Positions 23,601 to 34,792 are shown, counted from the stretch's first letter. The stretch: 64,000 bases of DNA from Litoditis marina (GCA_964036275.1 OZ038437.1:15160090-15224089); one strand, 5' to 3'. Translations and numbers: made by a program. Notes: generated from the sequence alone by a model not told the origin.

Positions 23601-26600
23601 AACTTGATATGTTTTCTGTTGATGAACCAACCGTGAATCGTTTATTCTCAGAAAATGGTAGAATATGAGGCAGTAGCGAACTTGGACGACACCGACAAAC
23701 ACATTGAGAACGGTGGTGAGAATTCCAGTTATGAGCACGGCTAATTCTGAAAATTACGTTTTTTTTATTTCAATTCATTGGGTAATTGATTGAAGTTTAC
23801 ATGAGGTTTTCTCCCTTTAAGTGACTTTAGAAACAACTAAGTAACTGAGTAAGTGAGTTCTAAAAGAAGAGGTTAGAAGTACTTCAAAACTTTCAATAAT
23901 GCATCAAAGGTTTATTTATTTCCGATTTATCATAAGCGAGTGCCACCTTCTCTGAATACATTCAAATGAAAAATGATAATCACTATCAGATCATACTAAG
24001 TAAATAATGATATAATCATTAGAATGAAGATGGTATCTTATGATACTCTGAAGTTACAAACCGAGTTGTTTACCAAGGTTCGCCGAAAACCCAAGTTGTA
24101 AATCAAGGATCGGACTTTTTACCGAGAACTTGGTGCACAATTGTACACCAATCTTTGATTTCACAACTCGATATCAACTAGTGACCAATTTGGTGGGGCG
24201 AACCTTGGTAAACAACTCGGTTTTTAACTTCAGAGTAACACATAGAGAGTTCGGTTTGAGTACATGCTCTCGATTTATGGTGTTCATCACATAACGTTTC
24301 TTCATAAAGTTTATGCTGTTGAGTTGAGCATAAGTGAGTTTAACTACAAATGAACTTACCGGTTCCGTTCAGAACGATATTTCTGCAATCAAGATCATCT
24401 GAAAAAAGGTAAAAAATCGTGAACCAATAGAAATTGGTATTGCTGAGAGCACATTTATTTAGTCCTCGCCCAATTATATGTGGACTTTCACACTATCGAC
24501 AGAACTTTTTAAACACATTGGTTTTTGGGAGAAGTCAATTGAATAGTCACGAAAAGTTAGCATTCTAATGAACCATCGTGCACTTTGTCATTGCATAATA
24601 ATCATAATAATCTTTTACGGCAACTATTTCAGCCGTGTGTTACTTTATTCATACAGTTACAACATTGATCACATTGTAGTGTCCGTAGAGAGAGGGGTCC
24701 GTAGAGAGAAACTAGGCATGGATGAGCGTTATCACCAGCTCATGCGGTCCACCATGAAGATACCGCGCCGAGTGGGATCGAACCATGGTGTTTTAAGTGC
24801 TAGCGCGCACACAACCATTCGACCACTCGGCACGTCTCTAAATTCTGCTGTGTTTGAAATGTTTCACGTCCCTGTGCAACTGACTAACAGTATATTGGGA
24901 GAGGTTCATGATGTTTGTATACTCCGTTTCACCAGTCGAGTTTCAAATCGATAACTACGATTCAGAGCTCTCTTCAATCTATTGCCATTGACACAAACGG
25001 ATAATAGATTATCATAAAAAAACAGACAGAGCACAAAGTTGAAAGAACTTTTCTAGCCAAAAGTACAGGCTTGCACACTGTGACGTTTGAAAAAAAGTTT
25101 GCTCATAAAACTGAAAAAAATTATCACAATTGACTCATCATTTTATGAATAAAACTAGTTGAAAGTTGTGAAGTTCGGGAAAAGTTGCGTGAAATAAGCG
25201 AGCTCACCACCATCACTGTCAGATCCAACTGTAGTACTGTGTGCAGTTGTTGTTGTTTCTATTGTAGGACATAATGGTAGTTCGGACAAATAAATATAAC
25301 CAAAAGTTATTCCAACGATCATTGAAACTCTCCAAATGCAGAAAAGGGCCTGGAAAACGCATGAAACCATAGTTTGAATTCGTTAGTTATTGAAGCATAG
25401 TTGTAGTTCGATCTATCACTGAAGTGCACGATGTCATATAGGTTTGGTCAAACCGTTGTGGACACCGTACCATCGATTTTGTAAGGGGCGGGGTTTGGCG
25501 AGGGGCCAGCCAGTCTGCGTATCATTGATCTACACACTCTCTCGCCTGTTGGCAAATAATCAAAGACCGCTCGCCCCGCTTCGCTCAATCAATCGAACCC
25601 TCTGCTGTCTTTTCAGGGAAAATGGTGACTATACGAATGTCATACTGTAAAAGAATGGAACCAAACTACACAAACAGCGAGATATATCAACAAACACCGT
25701 ATGAGCCTGTTTCAAAAATGCAAACCATATATGCTAGAAGTAAAATGAATATTCCGTAAAGATAGCATTCTAATGAGGCATCGTGCACTTTATCATTGCA
25801 CGTTTTTGAGTTATGCTGTGCTTAATATGTTTCACGTGAAAAATTGACTAACAGTATAAGATAACACTTCAAACTAGTGCTCAGAATAGAACAAATTTCG
25901 TTTAATCATGTCAGCAGGCTGTAAGTTTGGTTGAAAGCGAACCCTCGTTAACAGTGAAATAAGTAGACTGAAAGTTTTGTAATCTTACTGTAGGAGTCTC
26001 TATAGAAATGGAAACGACTATATAGGAGTGCCAAATTTATAAATTTTCGCCTCTCACCGGAATCGAACCTGCGAGCAAAAAACTGGTAGCTGTGCTCTCA
26101 CCACTGCGCTACAGGAGTACAGAATCGGCGCGCTTTCGAATCAAAGACAAGTGTTCGTACACAGTGAAAATAGAGATATACAGTACTCTCTTGTCTTTCC
26201 GTTGGCAACGACTATACTTACCAGATATATGAGATAAATAGTCAACGGTGTGGTTATTCGTCTTTTTACTGCCAATGAAACGCAGTGCATCATGATTATC
26301 CCAACAAATATAGTAATAATATATGATAATACATAGTAAGTGGAGAGAAGGAGAGAAATAGTCTGGCAGACCAGAAAAATGACACTCAGAGCACGAATGG
26401 CTATCTGAAAATAGTTATGATCGAAAAGTGGAAGAAATTTCAACTCGAACTCTCAATAATCATACTTTTCATTCCAATGTCTAAAAGAACCACTTTACAC
26501 GTGTAACTGGTTGACTCTAGCTTCTGTAAGGGTTATTTTACAGAGAGTAAACTTAAAAATAGTCAAATAACTCTAATTTATACACATATTTGGAACACTT

Positions 26601-26805
26601 GGGTTTAGTTGGCGTTTTCTTGGAGAAAATTTTATCAGAAGACAACCTTTCTTCCACGCTATATTCAATAACTTACCCCGACAGAAACTTTACAAGTAGT
26701 TCTTGGCTCCTCCATCATTTGAATATTTCTAGAACTGAAGAGTAACATAAGGGTAGTGGACAGTACTAATGTAACAGTCAATAAAATGCAGAATAACTTC
26801 TCTAG
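20665..26805 (-). CDS. Multi-pass membrane protein with a PPxY-bracketed repeat tail
   Basis: Minus-strand exons 26805-26677, 26404-26222, 25349-25208, 24398-24360, 23746-23546 and 21278-20665 splice in perfect phase to about 435 residues; the N-terminal exon with the start was not found. Hydrophobic segments: one in the first exon (ILLTVTLVLSTTLMLLF), a pair in the second, one across the second/third junction, then a Thr/Ser-rich loop containing NGT, and a last one (LITGILTTVLNVFVGVV). The tail has PPSY, ten copies of a 14-residue repeat (type LEPSQIQDDVISS) and PPPY. PPxY motifs bind WW domains of Nedd4-type ubiquitin ligases (established); LAPTM proteins combine four membrane helices with PY motifs, so a LAPTM-like endosomal or lysosomal role is possible but unproven. 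Two mobile elements abut its splice sites (21286, 26216). Confidence 0.75.
20765..21185 (-). repeat. 42-bp coding tandem repeat, about ten units
   Basis: Each unit encodes 14 residues of the type LEPSQ-x-Q-D/N-D-V-x-S. Six units carry an exact TGACGTCA palindrome (near 20814, 20856, 20940, 21024, 21066, 21150). The variants alternate (LQDDVIRS, TQNDVFNS), suggesting that blocks of more than one unit were copied together. Confidence 0.9.
21286..21529 (+). mobile_element. MITE family A copy against a splice acceptor
   Basis: Starts TATAGTCTGTTTCATCAAT and ends TGGAACAAACTATA. On the minus strand the element ends right before CTTTCAG, the acceptor of the last exon of the membrane-protein gene. 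Confidence 0.85.
21976..22210 (+). mobile_element. MITE family C copy
   Basis: About 235 bp. Starts TATAGTCTTTTTCATTCCT, with CCTACTGAGACTCCTACAGT near the left end and its inverse (ACTGTAGG..CTCAGTAG) near the right, and ends ACTATA. A second full copy is at 28567-28800, and diverged pieces lie at 25975-26020 and 36037-36262. Confidence 0.8.
22211..22458 (+). mobile_element. 3' end of a LINE-like element with (TATTC)n tail
   Basis: Ends GTTCAATCGCGAATAAACAT followed by repeated TTCTA units. The block GTGCCACATATACCAATGTG plus the same tail recurs at 40509-40582. A short tandem-repeat tail is typical of 5'-truncated non-LTR retrotransposons. Confidence 0.6.
22840..23060. mobile_element. TCATGAG palindromic repeat family, copy
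   Basis: Contains several CTCATGAGAAGTTCGT-type blocks in both orientations, together with the block ATTGCTAAG/CACAGCAATC typical of this family. Better copies are at 37266-37449, 41844-42127 and 51938-52130. Confidence 0.55.
24044..24237. mobile_element. MITE with about 41-bp terminal inverted repeats
   Basis: The left end TACTCTGAAGTTACAAACCG continues GAGTTGTTTACCAAGGTTCGCC; the right end is its near-perfect inverse. It lies in an intron of the membrane-protein gene. Confidence 0.85.
24530..24894 (+). mobile_element. MITE family B copy split by a tRNA-like SINE
   Basis: Left part 24530-24595 and right part 24830-24894 together match the intact roughly 130-bp family B elements (for example 37627-37756). 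The foreign block is listed separately. Confidence 0.8.
24596..24829 (-). mobile_element. tRNA-Ser-like SINE nested in a MITE
   Basis: On the minus strand the insert starts with a tRNA-like head (GCCGAGTGGTCGAATGG, an A-box-like block, then GGTTCGATCCC, a B-box), continues with an unrelated body and ends in an AT-rich tail (GATTATTATGATTATTA). GCA is repeated on both sides (24593-24595, 24830-24832). This is the layout of a tRNA-derived SINE. Confidence 0.65.
25437..25633 (-). mobile_element. 197-bp MITE (family with CCATTTTC end), copy 1
   Basis: Ends with GGAAAATGGTGACTATA; the other end is TATAGGTTTGGTCAAACCG. Matches 32019-32215 in inverse orientation at the same length. Confidence 0.75.
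25728..25858 (+). mobile_element. MITE family B copy
   Basis: Starts TATATGCTAGAAGTAAAATG and ends GACTAACAGTATA. About 131 bp, somewhat diverged internally. Confidence 0.75.
26021..26216 (-). mobile_element. Chimeric tRNA-MITE element, copy 1
   Basis: 196 bp with TATA ends and an internal tRNA-like body read on the minus strand (B-box GGTTCGATTCC; ATAGCGCAGTGG-type A-box diverged). Its end forms position +6 onward of the splice donor of the membrane-protein exon ending at 26222. Confidence 0.75.
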
Positions 26806-27871
26806 CTGAACGTTTTATCGAAAAAGCTGCGCACGAATCGATTTTCAATAGTATAAGCAAAGTATTCATTCGTATTCAATGAAGAAAATACTGTTTTCTT
26901 TACATTTTACAGTATTTGGGGCAACAAAGTGAAAATAGTACTTACATTCACAATGACCGTTTTTTTAAAAATGCAAGGTTTGTAAAAGTTTTGACGTAAT
27001 ACGTGAGAGTTTCTAAATATTCCCTAAAAAACTTTTTGAAAACAAAATCCAACGTTAAAAACACCACAACACAACATAGAACAACAACACACAATACAAC
27101 AACAACGAAACAACGTTAATAACCTTTTTAGGCGTCAAAACATATTTGTCAGCCTCTAGAAAAAAAAATGACGACAAGTCAGCTGAGCCCTTACTACACG
27201 TAAATGTTCTGATAAGAACGCCTAAATGGGGAATAAACAGCTAAGAGAAGTAAAACAACTGAATTGTAGTTTGATCGGTTTCAAAATAGCAAAACCACCA
27301 AAATACAATGGGTTCAAACTACAAAAACAGCTGATCAGCATGTACGGTTTCACAGTTCCAGACAAGATCAAACTACAAACACATGGAAACATAAGGTGGA
27401 ATTACTCTCACGGTGATTTCTGATTCGCTAGTAACATAGTGGTTTAGGGAGTAGCTTTAGTTTGTTTTGAAACTAAAACTCGGTTAGAACTGTTCGGAAA
27501 TTTTAAAATATAAAATGTGCTACGTTCAAATTTAAATCCTCAGCACTCCAAGATCACAAGCACGAGATAACTTATGATAATAATTTGTTAATAAAACTGA
27601 AACTTTGAATTTTGGTTTGAAAATAGTTTGTGAAAAAAAAATGAGAAAATTGATATTAATCCAAATTGAGAATCCAAAATCGTGACACTGCTTATGAGAC
27701 AGTTTTCTTATCGATTACATTTTGGTGCAGCTGATAAGGTTTCCATTTAACATATAACAGATGTGCGACATGGAAAACAACCAAAGTACATGGAAAGAGA
27801 ATGGAAAAGTTGTAGTTTGAACCCAATACACGTCGTCATTTACAAACTTTAACCAGAAAGTAACATCAGAC

Positions 27872-28079
27872 TATAACCATGGCGCGATAGAGAGCCAACG
27901 GAAAGGCGAAAGGGTACTGTATATCTCACTTTCCGCTGTGTACGCACACATATCTTAGTTTCCAAGCTGGTCGCTTATGTTCTCTAATAGCGTAGTGGTT
28001 TGCGCTCTGCTACAAATCTTTTGCTCGCAGGTTCGGTTCCGGCAAGCGACAGAAATTTATAAACTTGGCACTCACTATA
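27872..28079 (+). mobile_element. Chimeric tRNA-MITE element, copy 2
   Basis: The body runs GCCAACGGAAAGGCG, TACTGTATATCTCACTTTCC, then a tRNA-like part (TAGCGTAGTGGTTTGCG, GGTTCGGTTCC) and ends ACTTGGCACTCACTATA. The left end is degraded. Confidence 0.75.
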
Positions 28080-28566
28080 GCTTGCTATGGAACAAACAAA
28101 CCCTACAGAGTTCATTGAACACGCAATGAATGGGTCTCTTTTTTTGAAAAGAAAAACCACAACTGTTTATTTTATGTTTTGAAAAACGGAAGTGTAGTAT
28201 TTATGAACGTTTTCAAACCGTTCTCCATATTGTCGAGAGAAAAATTACTTTTTCAAAAAGTTCAACGAACCGTAGTTATTCTTGAAAAACATGTACGGAA
28301 CGATATATCTTGGGGTTCATCTCATCTTTCAAACAGAAAACATTAACAACAGTATGATTTTAAAATTTATTCGAAACACCACATTTTAAATACAATATAC
28401 ATGCGAAGTAGGAGTATATAAGAAAAACGAACGGTAATGTGAAATTTTTAAAGATAGCAGGAATGAACTATGTTACTAGAGACCAAAAAACAGAACATGA
28501 AAATGAACTCAAAAAACATAGAGTATGGGATGGGTGCCTCACGGTATTTGGAGTTATTCACGGAGT

Positions 28567-28800
28567 TATAGTATTTTCCATTCCTACTAAGACTCCTACA
28601 GTAGGATTTTGAAACTTTCAAGCCATTTTGCTCACTTACTTTCGATCGGAGAAGTTAAGGATTTTGTACCTCGTTCTCCTTCTCAGGTAGAGTAAAAATA
28701 CGGGAGCATTTTCCATTAACTACATTTTCAGCTCCACAACAGCCTTCGGAAAGTTTGTAAGGTTAGTGTAGGAGTATCAGTAGGAATGGTGTGAACTATA
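28567..28800 (+). mobile_element. MITE family C copy
   Basis: 234 bp. Starts TATAGTATTTTCCATTCCTA and ends GGTGTGAACTATA. The interior is co-linear with 21976-22210. Confidence 0.8.
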
Positions 28801-29212
28801 TGTAACCTTTTTATTGACTATATGACAGCAACAAATATGTAAAAACGATAAAGTAGTGTTGAAAATGGAAATAATATATTTTGACATTACTTTACAAATA
28901 CGAATATCGCATTGCCCGGCGGGAAGACTCAACCGGTAGATTAGAGATCCTAGATGATATGTGCGAACACTTCTGGAAAAAAGAGATATTAGAAAAGTCA
29001 ACCTGAACGTAGCGTTGCGCGCGCCGAAACAAACTAAAACATGTGAATCGTGTGCAACATAGGTTGCTTAGTTTGAATAACAAATAGTATTTGTGTGTCT
29101 CTCTCGAGCAGTTCTTTCGTAATAACTTTCCTCTCTGTCCCCCTTTAAAGCACACGCTAAACACGTTCCTATGTACAGTAACACAGTTACACTTCTGAGT
29201 ACGTATGTATGT

Positions 29213-29354
29213 AAGATCCCGGCACCTTCATCTCATCCTGCGTCTCTAGCTCTGCCTCACTATTTCTCGTCTCTTACATCCTGGCGGGATGTAAGAGCAG
29301 AGAGATAGCGTATGTTTGAGGAGACGCAGGATGGGATGCAGGTGCGGAGATCTT
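29213..29354. mobile_element. 142-bp inverted-repeat element
   Basis: Left end AAGATCCCGGCACCTTCATC continuing CATCCTGCGTCTC; the right end is its inverse with a few changes. Fragments with CATCCTGCGTCTC recur at about 40275-40345, and GAGACGCAG pieces at 53150 and 54415. Confidence 0.75.
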
Positions 29355-30285
29355 CTAGACTCTGTTCACGTTCGAAACTCTTGGTTATGAAAACTACTAG
29401 CTATGTGAATAGTCATTTCATCTACTTCGTTATACCAACCACGGTGAAGTTATGGCACAAGAGAGGTTCGTACATATATGGAACGAACAATAGGTTGTAA
29501 ATATTATCTTTGAAACTCACGATAACATGTTTTTAGGTAGAATAATGGTGTGCCTCAAAGGAGAGTTCGGTGTTGTTCACTGCTACACGGCGGTCGCTGA
29601 AAAACTACATTCCAAAGTATATTAGGTCGAAATAGATAGTTCAAACTACAAACAACGCTTTTATTTCCGGGAAAAATACCGTGAAAAACCACATTCTGAA
29701 GTGTTTCGGGTTGAAATCGATAGTTCAAACTACAGCCCACATTTGTTTTTCAAGTAGAAATCACGTGAAAAAATACATTCCGAGGTATAGTAGGTTACTT
29801 ATTTGAACAACATAATTTGTGACACTGGTACGTTTTGAATGTTATAGTTATATCACAATCCTCAGTGAAATGTAAACTCAAAAATCCTTAGACCTTGATT
29901 AAAGACGATTTTTGGGTTTTCTCAGTGGGGTGAGTCTTTATAAGTTGGACCCCTCGGATAAAATTAAAAAATCGTATTGAATCAGGGCCCAAACGCTTTT
30001 CAAGTGTTTGGGGTTCGAATCGTTGCTACAAACTAAAAATTATGTTAGTGTTATTTTTTGAGAAAAATTAGTAAATTCATGTCAAAAGTCTTCCAAGCTG
30101 TTACCCTCCAAAGATTACTGTGGCCTTTGTTATGCTGTGCTATTCACATGAGAATGTAACACCAGTACCTAGAAGATCGGATGTGTGTCGGGTTTCTCGG
30201 CCCCATTACCGGCCTTCTTCAAAGGTTACTGTAGCTTACATTTTTATGTGTTTTTACATAGTACTACATATATCATAATATAACA

Positions 30286-33200
30286 TTAGTACCTCATTAG
30301 TATATCGGTTGTATGTGGTTTGCAAGAAATGGCGCGAACCAGCTGATTTCTGTTGAAATTGAACCAAATCCAGGGATTCATGCAACTGTTCAGGTTGCCG
30401 AAGAACATGATATACGTGGCGAAGGTTGGGTCTGGAATGAACACGTTTTTGACGTGAAAAAAATAAGTTCTCACGTGACACAAGAAACTGTACATTGGTG
30501 AGAGTCAAAAGACTTTTCAAAGTTTTGCGCCGATTTAGGGTTGCCGAGATGTATGAAAAAAGCTGAACAAAACCGATAAAAGAAATACGCTGATTTATCG
30601 ACTACTTTTGAAAAAAATATCCCATATACTGGCTCGAGAGTGAGTGCATTTGCTCTCAAACTACTCAGTTGTTCTTTACACTAAGTCGGTTATGTTTGTT
30701 CATTTACTTTTCACTCACTAATAAGCTCCGGGATGATCGCATCTACCACCGATGTAACGCAAAACGGCGCCCATAGGATGAAGTTGGCCGCGACAATAGT
30801 CAGAGTCAACTTCACGGTTAGAACGCGACGGCGATCCAGTTCCACACACTGAACAGTGTTACCTAAAACGGGTCAAGGTCTAAGTACAAAGTACAACCTG
30901 AAGGGTGTTTGAGAGACTGAAGTCAAAGTACAAGTAATAACTGTATGAACTGATTGAATGTTAAGTTTTTCTAATGTGTAAATTCATGTTGGTACAGTGT
31001 AGGAACTGGGATAACCAAAAACTGGTCGAGTGTGTTGGAAAGACTAAGGTCAAAGTACAGAGTACAAATAACAGTAGCAATTGGTCTGGGTTTCTAGAAA
31101 CGGTAGTTTGTGTGTTTTCCCAGAAGCAGAGTAGAGTTGAGACTATAAACTACATCGATACCATGATATGATACGCAGATGGTTTGTTTTTCTTGTGATG
31201 AGATCAAAATAGAGAGTGAGAAATACAATATACACTCAAGCAGTTTGCAAAGTACACACTAATTTAACCAAAAAGTTTAAATTGACATAATAAAATTGTT
31301 TTTTTTTCGTAATTAACTGTCAATTTATTGCTTATTATAACATATTTAAAATACAATTTTTTATATATTTGCCTACCTTGATGGTGTAGTGACATTCCGT
31401 TGGAAGAACTGCGCAGTAGAGTGTCCTGGTTCGGTGCGGAACTGAAAGTATGGAAACATTAAAAACACAATACATGTTCTTGAAACGAATACCAAATTTC
31501 AATAAACGGGTGTGATTCTCAATAAAAGTTTCCACTACCAACCTCTTGTTTTTGTTGCAGTTGGTTCTCTTTCACTCTGCCTTTTCCCTCTTTCTCTCTC
31601 GTTTTCAAACACGTCATGTACATGATAATATGTAAACGTTTTATGTTAGTATTTTCACGGACCTCCCCTCCTTGTTGCAGTTAGTGCTGAACTTGACACT
31701 CTGCCAAACCGCCTGACAGACTCCATAGTAGAGGTATCCGGCTATCGCGGAGGGCAGCAGCCATACCACGGTGTTGAACACTATCACGTAGGTTATGTAC
31801 TGAAACAATATAACAATATAGAACATATTCATGAAAAACATTCAATCATCAACAGAATGTGTACATGTACGCGTACTAAACAGGGAATGACGTAGGTTGT
31901 GTACTGGAAAGACGGGATATAGTCGTTGTCAAACCTAGGCTAACCCCTACAGTATGATGTTGGACTTTCGTGCGGTTTTTGAATATCAACGTGTTGAAGA
32001 TCGACAGAAGCAGACACATATAGTCGCCATTTTCCCCATAAAGACAGCAAAGGGTTCAATTGATTGAGCGACGCGAGGCGAGCGGTCGTTGATTATCTGC
32101 CAGCAGTTGAGAGAGTGAGTAGATCAATGATACGCAGACTGACTGGCCCCTCGCCAAACCCCGTCCCATACAAAATCAATGGTACGGTGTCCCTAACGGT
32201 TTGACAAATCCTATACTATGCGAAGCTTTCCGAACACCACATAACTAAGTACCACTTGTGAATCCAGGTCTCGTAAAGGTCACGTTTACTTTCACGTATA
32301 AAGTTAAAGTTTCGATTTTTCTCGCTGTGTTTGTAGTTCGATGCCGTTGTTTTTCGGGAAGAAAACAAAAAAGAAAATATCACGTTCACGTAAGGTTAAC
32401 GTTACCTGGTAAGGACTAGTGTACGATCCCAGACAGTCTCCATCCATCTTGTGGAACAGTGCCAACTGGGGAGTTGAGAAGAGGAAAGCGGCGGACCAGG
32501 CGGCGGCGGCATACAGCGACGGACGATTGTAGGCGGAAGAACGCATCGAGGCCAGGGGACGACAGATGGCCTGGAAGAGGTCAAACTATAAAGTGCACAC
32601 TATAGACTACAAATTATGGTTGTTAATCGAGTTCAAATTTTCGAGTTTTAGAGTTTTAGAGTTTTGAGAAATTTCGAGTTTTCGAGTTTCGAGTTCGACT
32701 CAACTCGAAAATTTTCGAGTTTTTTCGAGTCGAGTCGAGTTTCGAGTTGAACAAGCCTACTACAAATCTCCGTGCCGCAATGGCCTGGAGAAGAGTTTAG
32801 ACTACAAAGTACACATTATGTAGACGACAGATGAGTGGAAGGGTCCAAACTACAAATCACAGATATGAATGTGGTTCATCCATGTAGTTCTCAAGCTGAT
32901 TTCAGATTGGTCTTCTGATTTGGTTCTAGTTGAAACAACTATTCTTCAAAACACGAAATTCTATTATAATATACTTTGTATTGTTTCTGATTTTTCCGTA
33001 GCTATTTGTTAGTAGGTTCGTCCAAATATCAGACCCGGACATATTGCTTAATAACAAAATGCGTGTGATGAAATGCGATTATCTCCATGGTGCTTTATTA
33101 GATTTTACCAGTAAATTAATATTCTTCGGTGTTTTTGGCTTCTTATAAACGTGATAAAAAGGAAGAAACGAAAGATGTATTCCTAATAGCTTTGTTACTG

Positions 33201-34792
33201 AGATTTTATTAGGATAAACGCAGAGGCACAATGACACTAACGACTAACAGAATGAAAAGAAGCGCAATCTTAATGCTTTCAAAAACTTTGATTTGCATGC
33301 TGTGATGTGTACGTGAGACGAATCATCGGATTCACTGATAGTATTCCGTACACAAACTACAAATAGCTTGAAAAATTGAATAATAAACGCCAGTTTTCAA
33401 AGAAAAACGGAAATCAATAAATTATTTATAATATCCAACCTGGTATCGATCGGCACTGATGGCGACCAGGAGGAACGAGCTAGCGTACATCGGGAAAACC
33501 TGGAAAAATTATCATTGATTACAAAACTCAAACCATGGTATTCAAATACGAAAACTATTACTCATCCGTGAAGCTAAATAGCTCAGCAATAATTTTGTGT
33601 GTTCTGTATCAGCATTACTGCAGATGTGACGCGAAAATTACCGAATCACGGGAACTAATAAAGTGCTATAAACAAACGTTTTTCTGCTCACCTGTAAACA
33701 TTTGACCGTCTTGTAAAGTATAGAGGGTCCGTAGAAAGTGATATAGGATTTTAGGTAACACAAGCTCAGTTTGATAGCTTTTTTGAAACGTTTGCGTGTT
33801 AATTTGGCCTATCTGTAGAACATTAAGTTTTACAACGTATATAGCATTTTGAATTATCTAGACACCTTTTGATCGATTATTGCTCACCTGAAGGAATTTC
33901 ACTGTTTTGCATAGTATATCGGGTCCGTAGAAGTTGGGTACTGTGGCGGTTATCAGCATTGTCGGAAACACGGTTATTACTGCGAAGAGAACGTCGGCGG
34001 CACACATGTGTAACATCAGAATCTAGAAAAACGTTAAGAAAATAGCACTGAAACCTTATAAGAATATGTGTAATGCAAGTTAAAACCAAAGTTTTGTTAA
34101 TATTTGTGTGTTTTTTCTGTTCTGGAACTACATTCTCACTGTAAAAGGCACGTCCGCTGCACACATGTGTAATATTAGGATCTGGGAAGCAAGAAAAGTT
34201 AACGTAGAGTCAATATTTTCTGTTATTGTCAGCGCGCTCGCTGATATTAACACTGTAATCTACAAGGCGCGCAATCAAAACATACGTTTCAATTCGAACT
34301 ATATAATCTGGAAAAAAGGCAAATTATCACTAAATTTTCGGGCAGCTACCGTGTTGTTAAGGCAACTGATGAGTTCTGCTCACAAGGCACTATTTCGCGC
34401 GATGAAACCCGCTACCAACCTGCACGGGCGTGACCCTTCTCCTCTTCTCCACGCGATTGTGCTTCAGAATTACGAAAATCCACAGCATTACATTCATTAC
34501 TTTTCACTGGGTCACCTTTTTACAAGGCCACTTTTTACAAGGTCACTTTCTACTAGGGCTCTCATGAGATCGACTCATGAGAAATCTAGATATGTTTCAA
34601 TTTTGCAAGAAAACCAACCTGCACTGGGGTGACTCTTCTTCTCTTCTGCACGCGATTGTTCTTCAGAATGACGTACACTAGAAGTACGTTTCCGAAAAGT
34701 GTCATCAGGATGGTCAGACAATGATGCAGAATCATCCATTCTACCGCGGGCGGCTCACCGAGCGAGGGCTCAAAAACCGTCGAGTTGTTCAT
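30286..34792 (-). CDS. Vasopressin/oxytocin-type (nematocin) receptor, class A GPCR
   Basis: Minus-strand exons: 34792-34619, 34022-33888, 33499-33440, 32570-32406, 31799-31659, 31441-31377, 30849-30719, 30431-30286; about 338 aa. The N-terminus has NNST (glycosylation). All seven helices show: GNVLLV (TM1), CAADVLF (TM2), FYGPDILCKTVKFLQVF leading to ADRYQAIC (TM3), AAAWSAAFLFSTPQ (TM4), LLPSAIAGY (TM5), ILWAPF (TM6) and NSCMNPWIW (TM7). GPDxLC-KxxxxLQVF, STPQ and LNSCxNPWI are marks of the vasopressin/oxytocin receptor family; its nematode members NTR-1/NTR-2 bind nematocin. It should sit in the plasma membrane and couple to G proteins. The third intracellular loop (31659, 31441-31377, 30849) has alternative splice choices; I chose the only combination that keeps frame. 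TM7 ends NPWIW, not NPxxY. Confidence 0.92.
32019..32215 (+). mobile_element. 197-bp MITE, copy 2, in a receptor intron
   Basis: Starts TATAGTCGCCATTTTCCCC and ends AACGGTTTGACAAATCCTATA. It is the inverse partner of 25437-25633. Confidence 0.75.
32625..32755. repeat. TCGAGTTT-type simple array in a receptor intron
   Basis: About 130 bp of irregular TTTCGAGTT / AACTCGAAA units on both strands, able to fold back. Lies between exons 32570-32406 and 33499-33440 of the receptor. Confidence 0.85.
33692..33760 (-). pseudogene. Duplicate of the 3' half of receptor exon 2
   Basis: Encodes FYGPSILYKTVKCLQ before a GTGAGC donor, against FYGPDILCKTVKFLQ in the true exon (34022-33888). The conserved disulphide Cys is lost (C to Y). 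It has no acceptor or 5' half here. Confidence 0.8.
34137..34182 (-). pseudogene. Duplicate of the 5' half of receptor exon 2
   Basis: After a CAG acceptor it reads ILILHMCAADVPF, against ILMLHMCAADVLF in the true exon. It runs to a stop soon after. Confidence 0.8.
34411..34475 (-). pseudogene. Duplicate of the 3' half of receptor exon 1
   Basis: Reads VILKHNRVEKRRRVTPVQ before GTTGGT, against VILKNNRVQKRRRVTPVQ in the true exon. The frame and donor are intact, so it could still be spliced. Confidence 0.8.

Larger units (their letters stand above)
26806..30285. other. Intergenic stretch between the membrane-protein and receptor genes
   Basis: Contains a chimeric tRNA-MITE (27872-28079), MITE C (28567-28800), a 142-bp inverted-repeat element (29213-29354) and repeated 'AACTACAAAC' blocks (27240-27390, 29600-29740). 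The missing first exon of the membrane-protein gene may lie at its left end. No other gene is visible. Confidence 0.5.

Noticed and set aside
20665..26805. Firm assignment of the membrane protein to the LAPTM family
   Set aside because: PPxY motifs and about four helices fit, but no diagnostic residue pattern was recognised, so it is mentioned only as a possibility.
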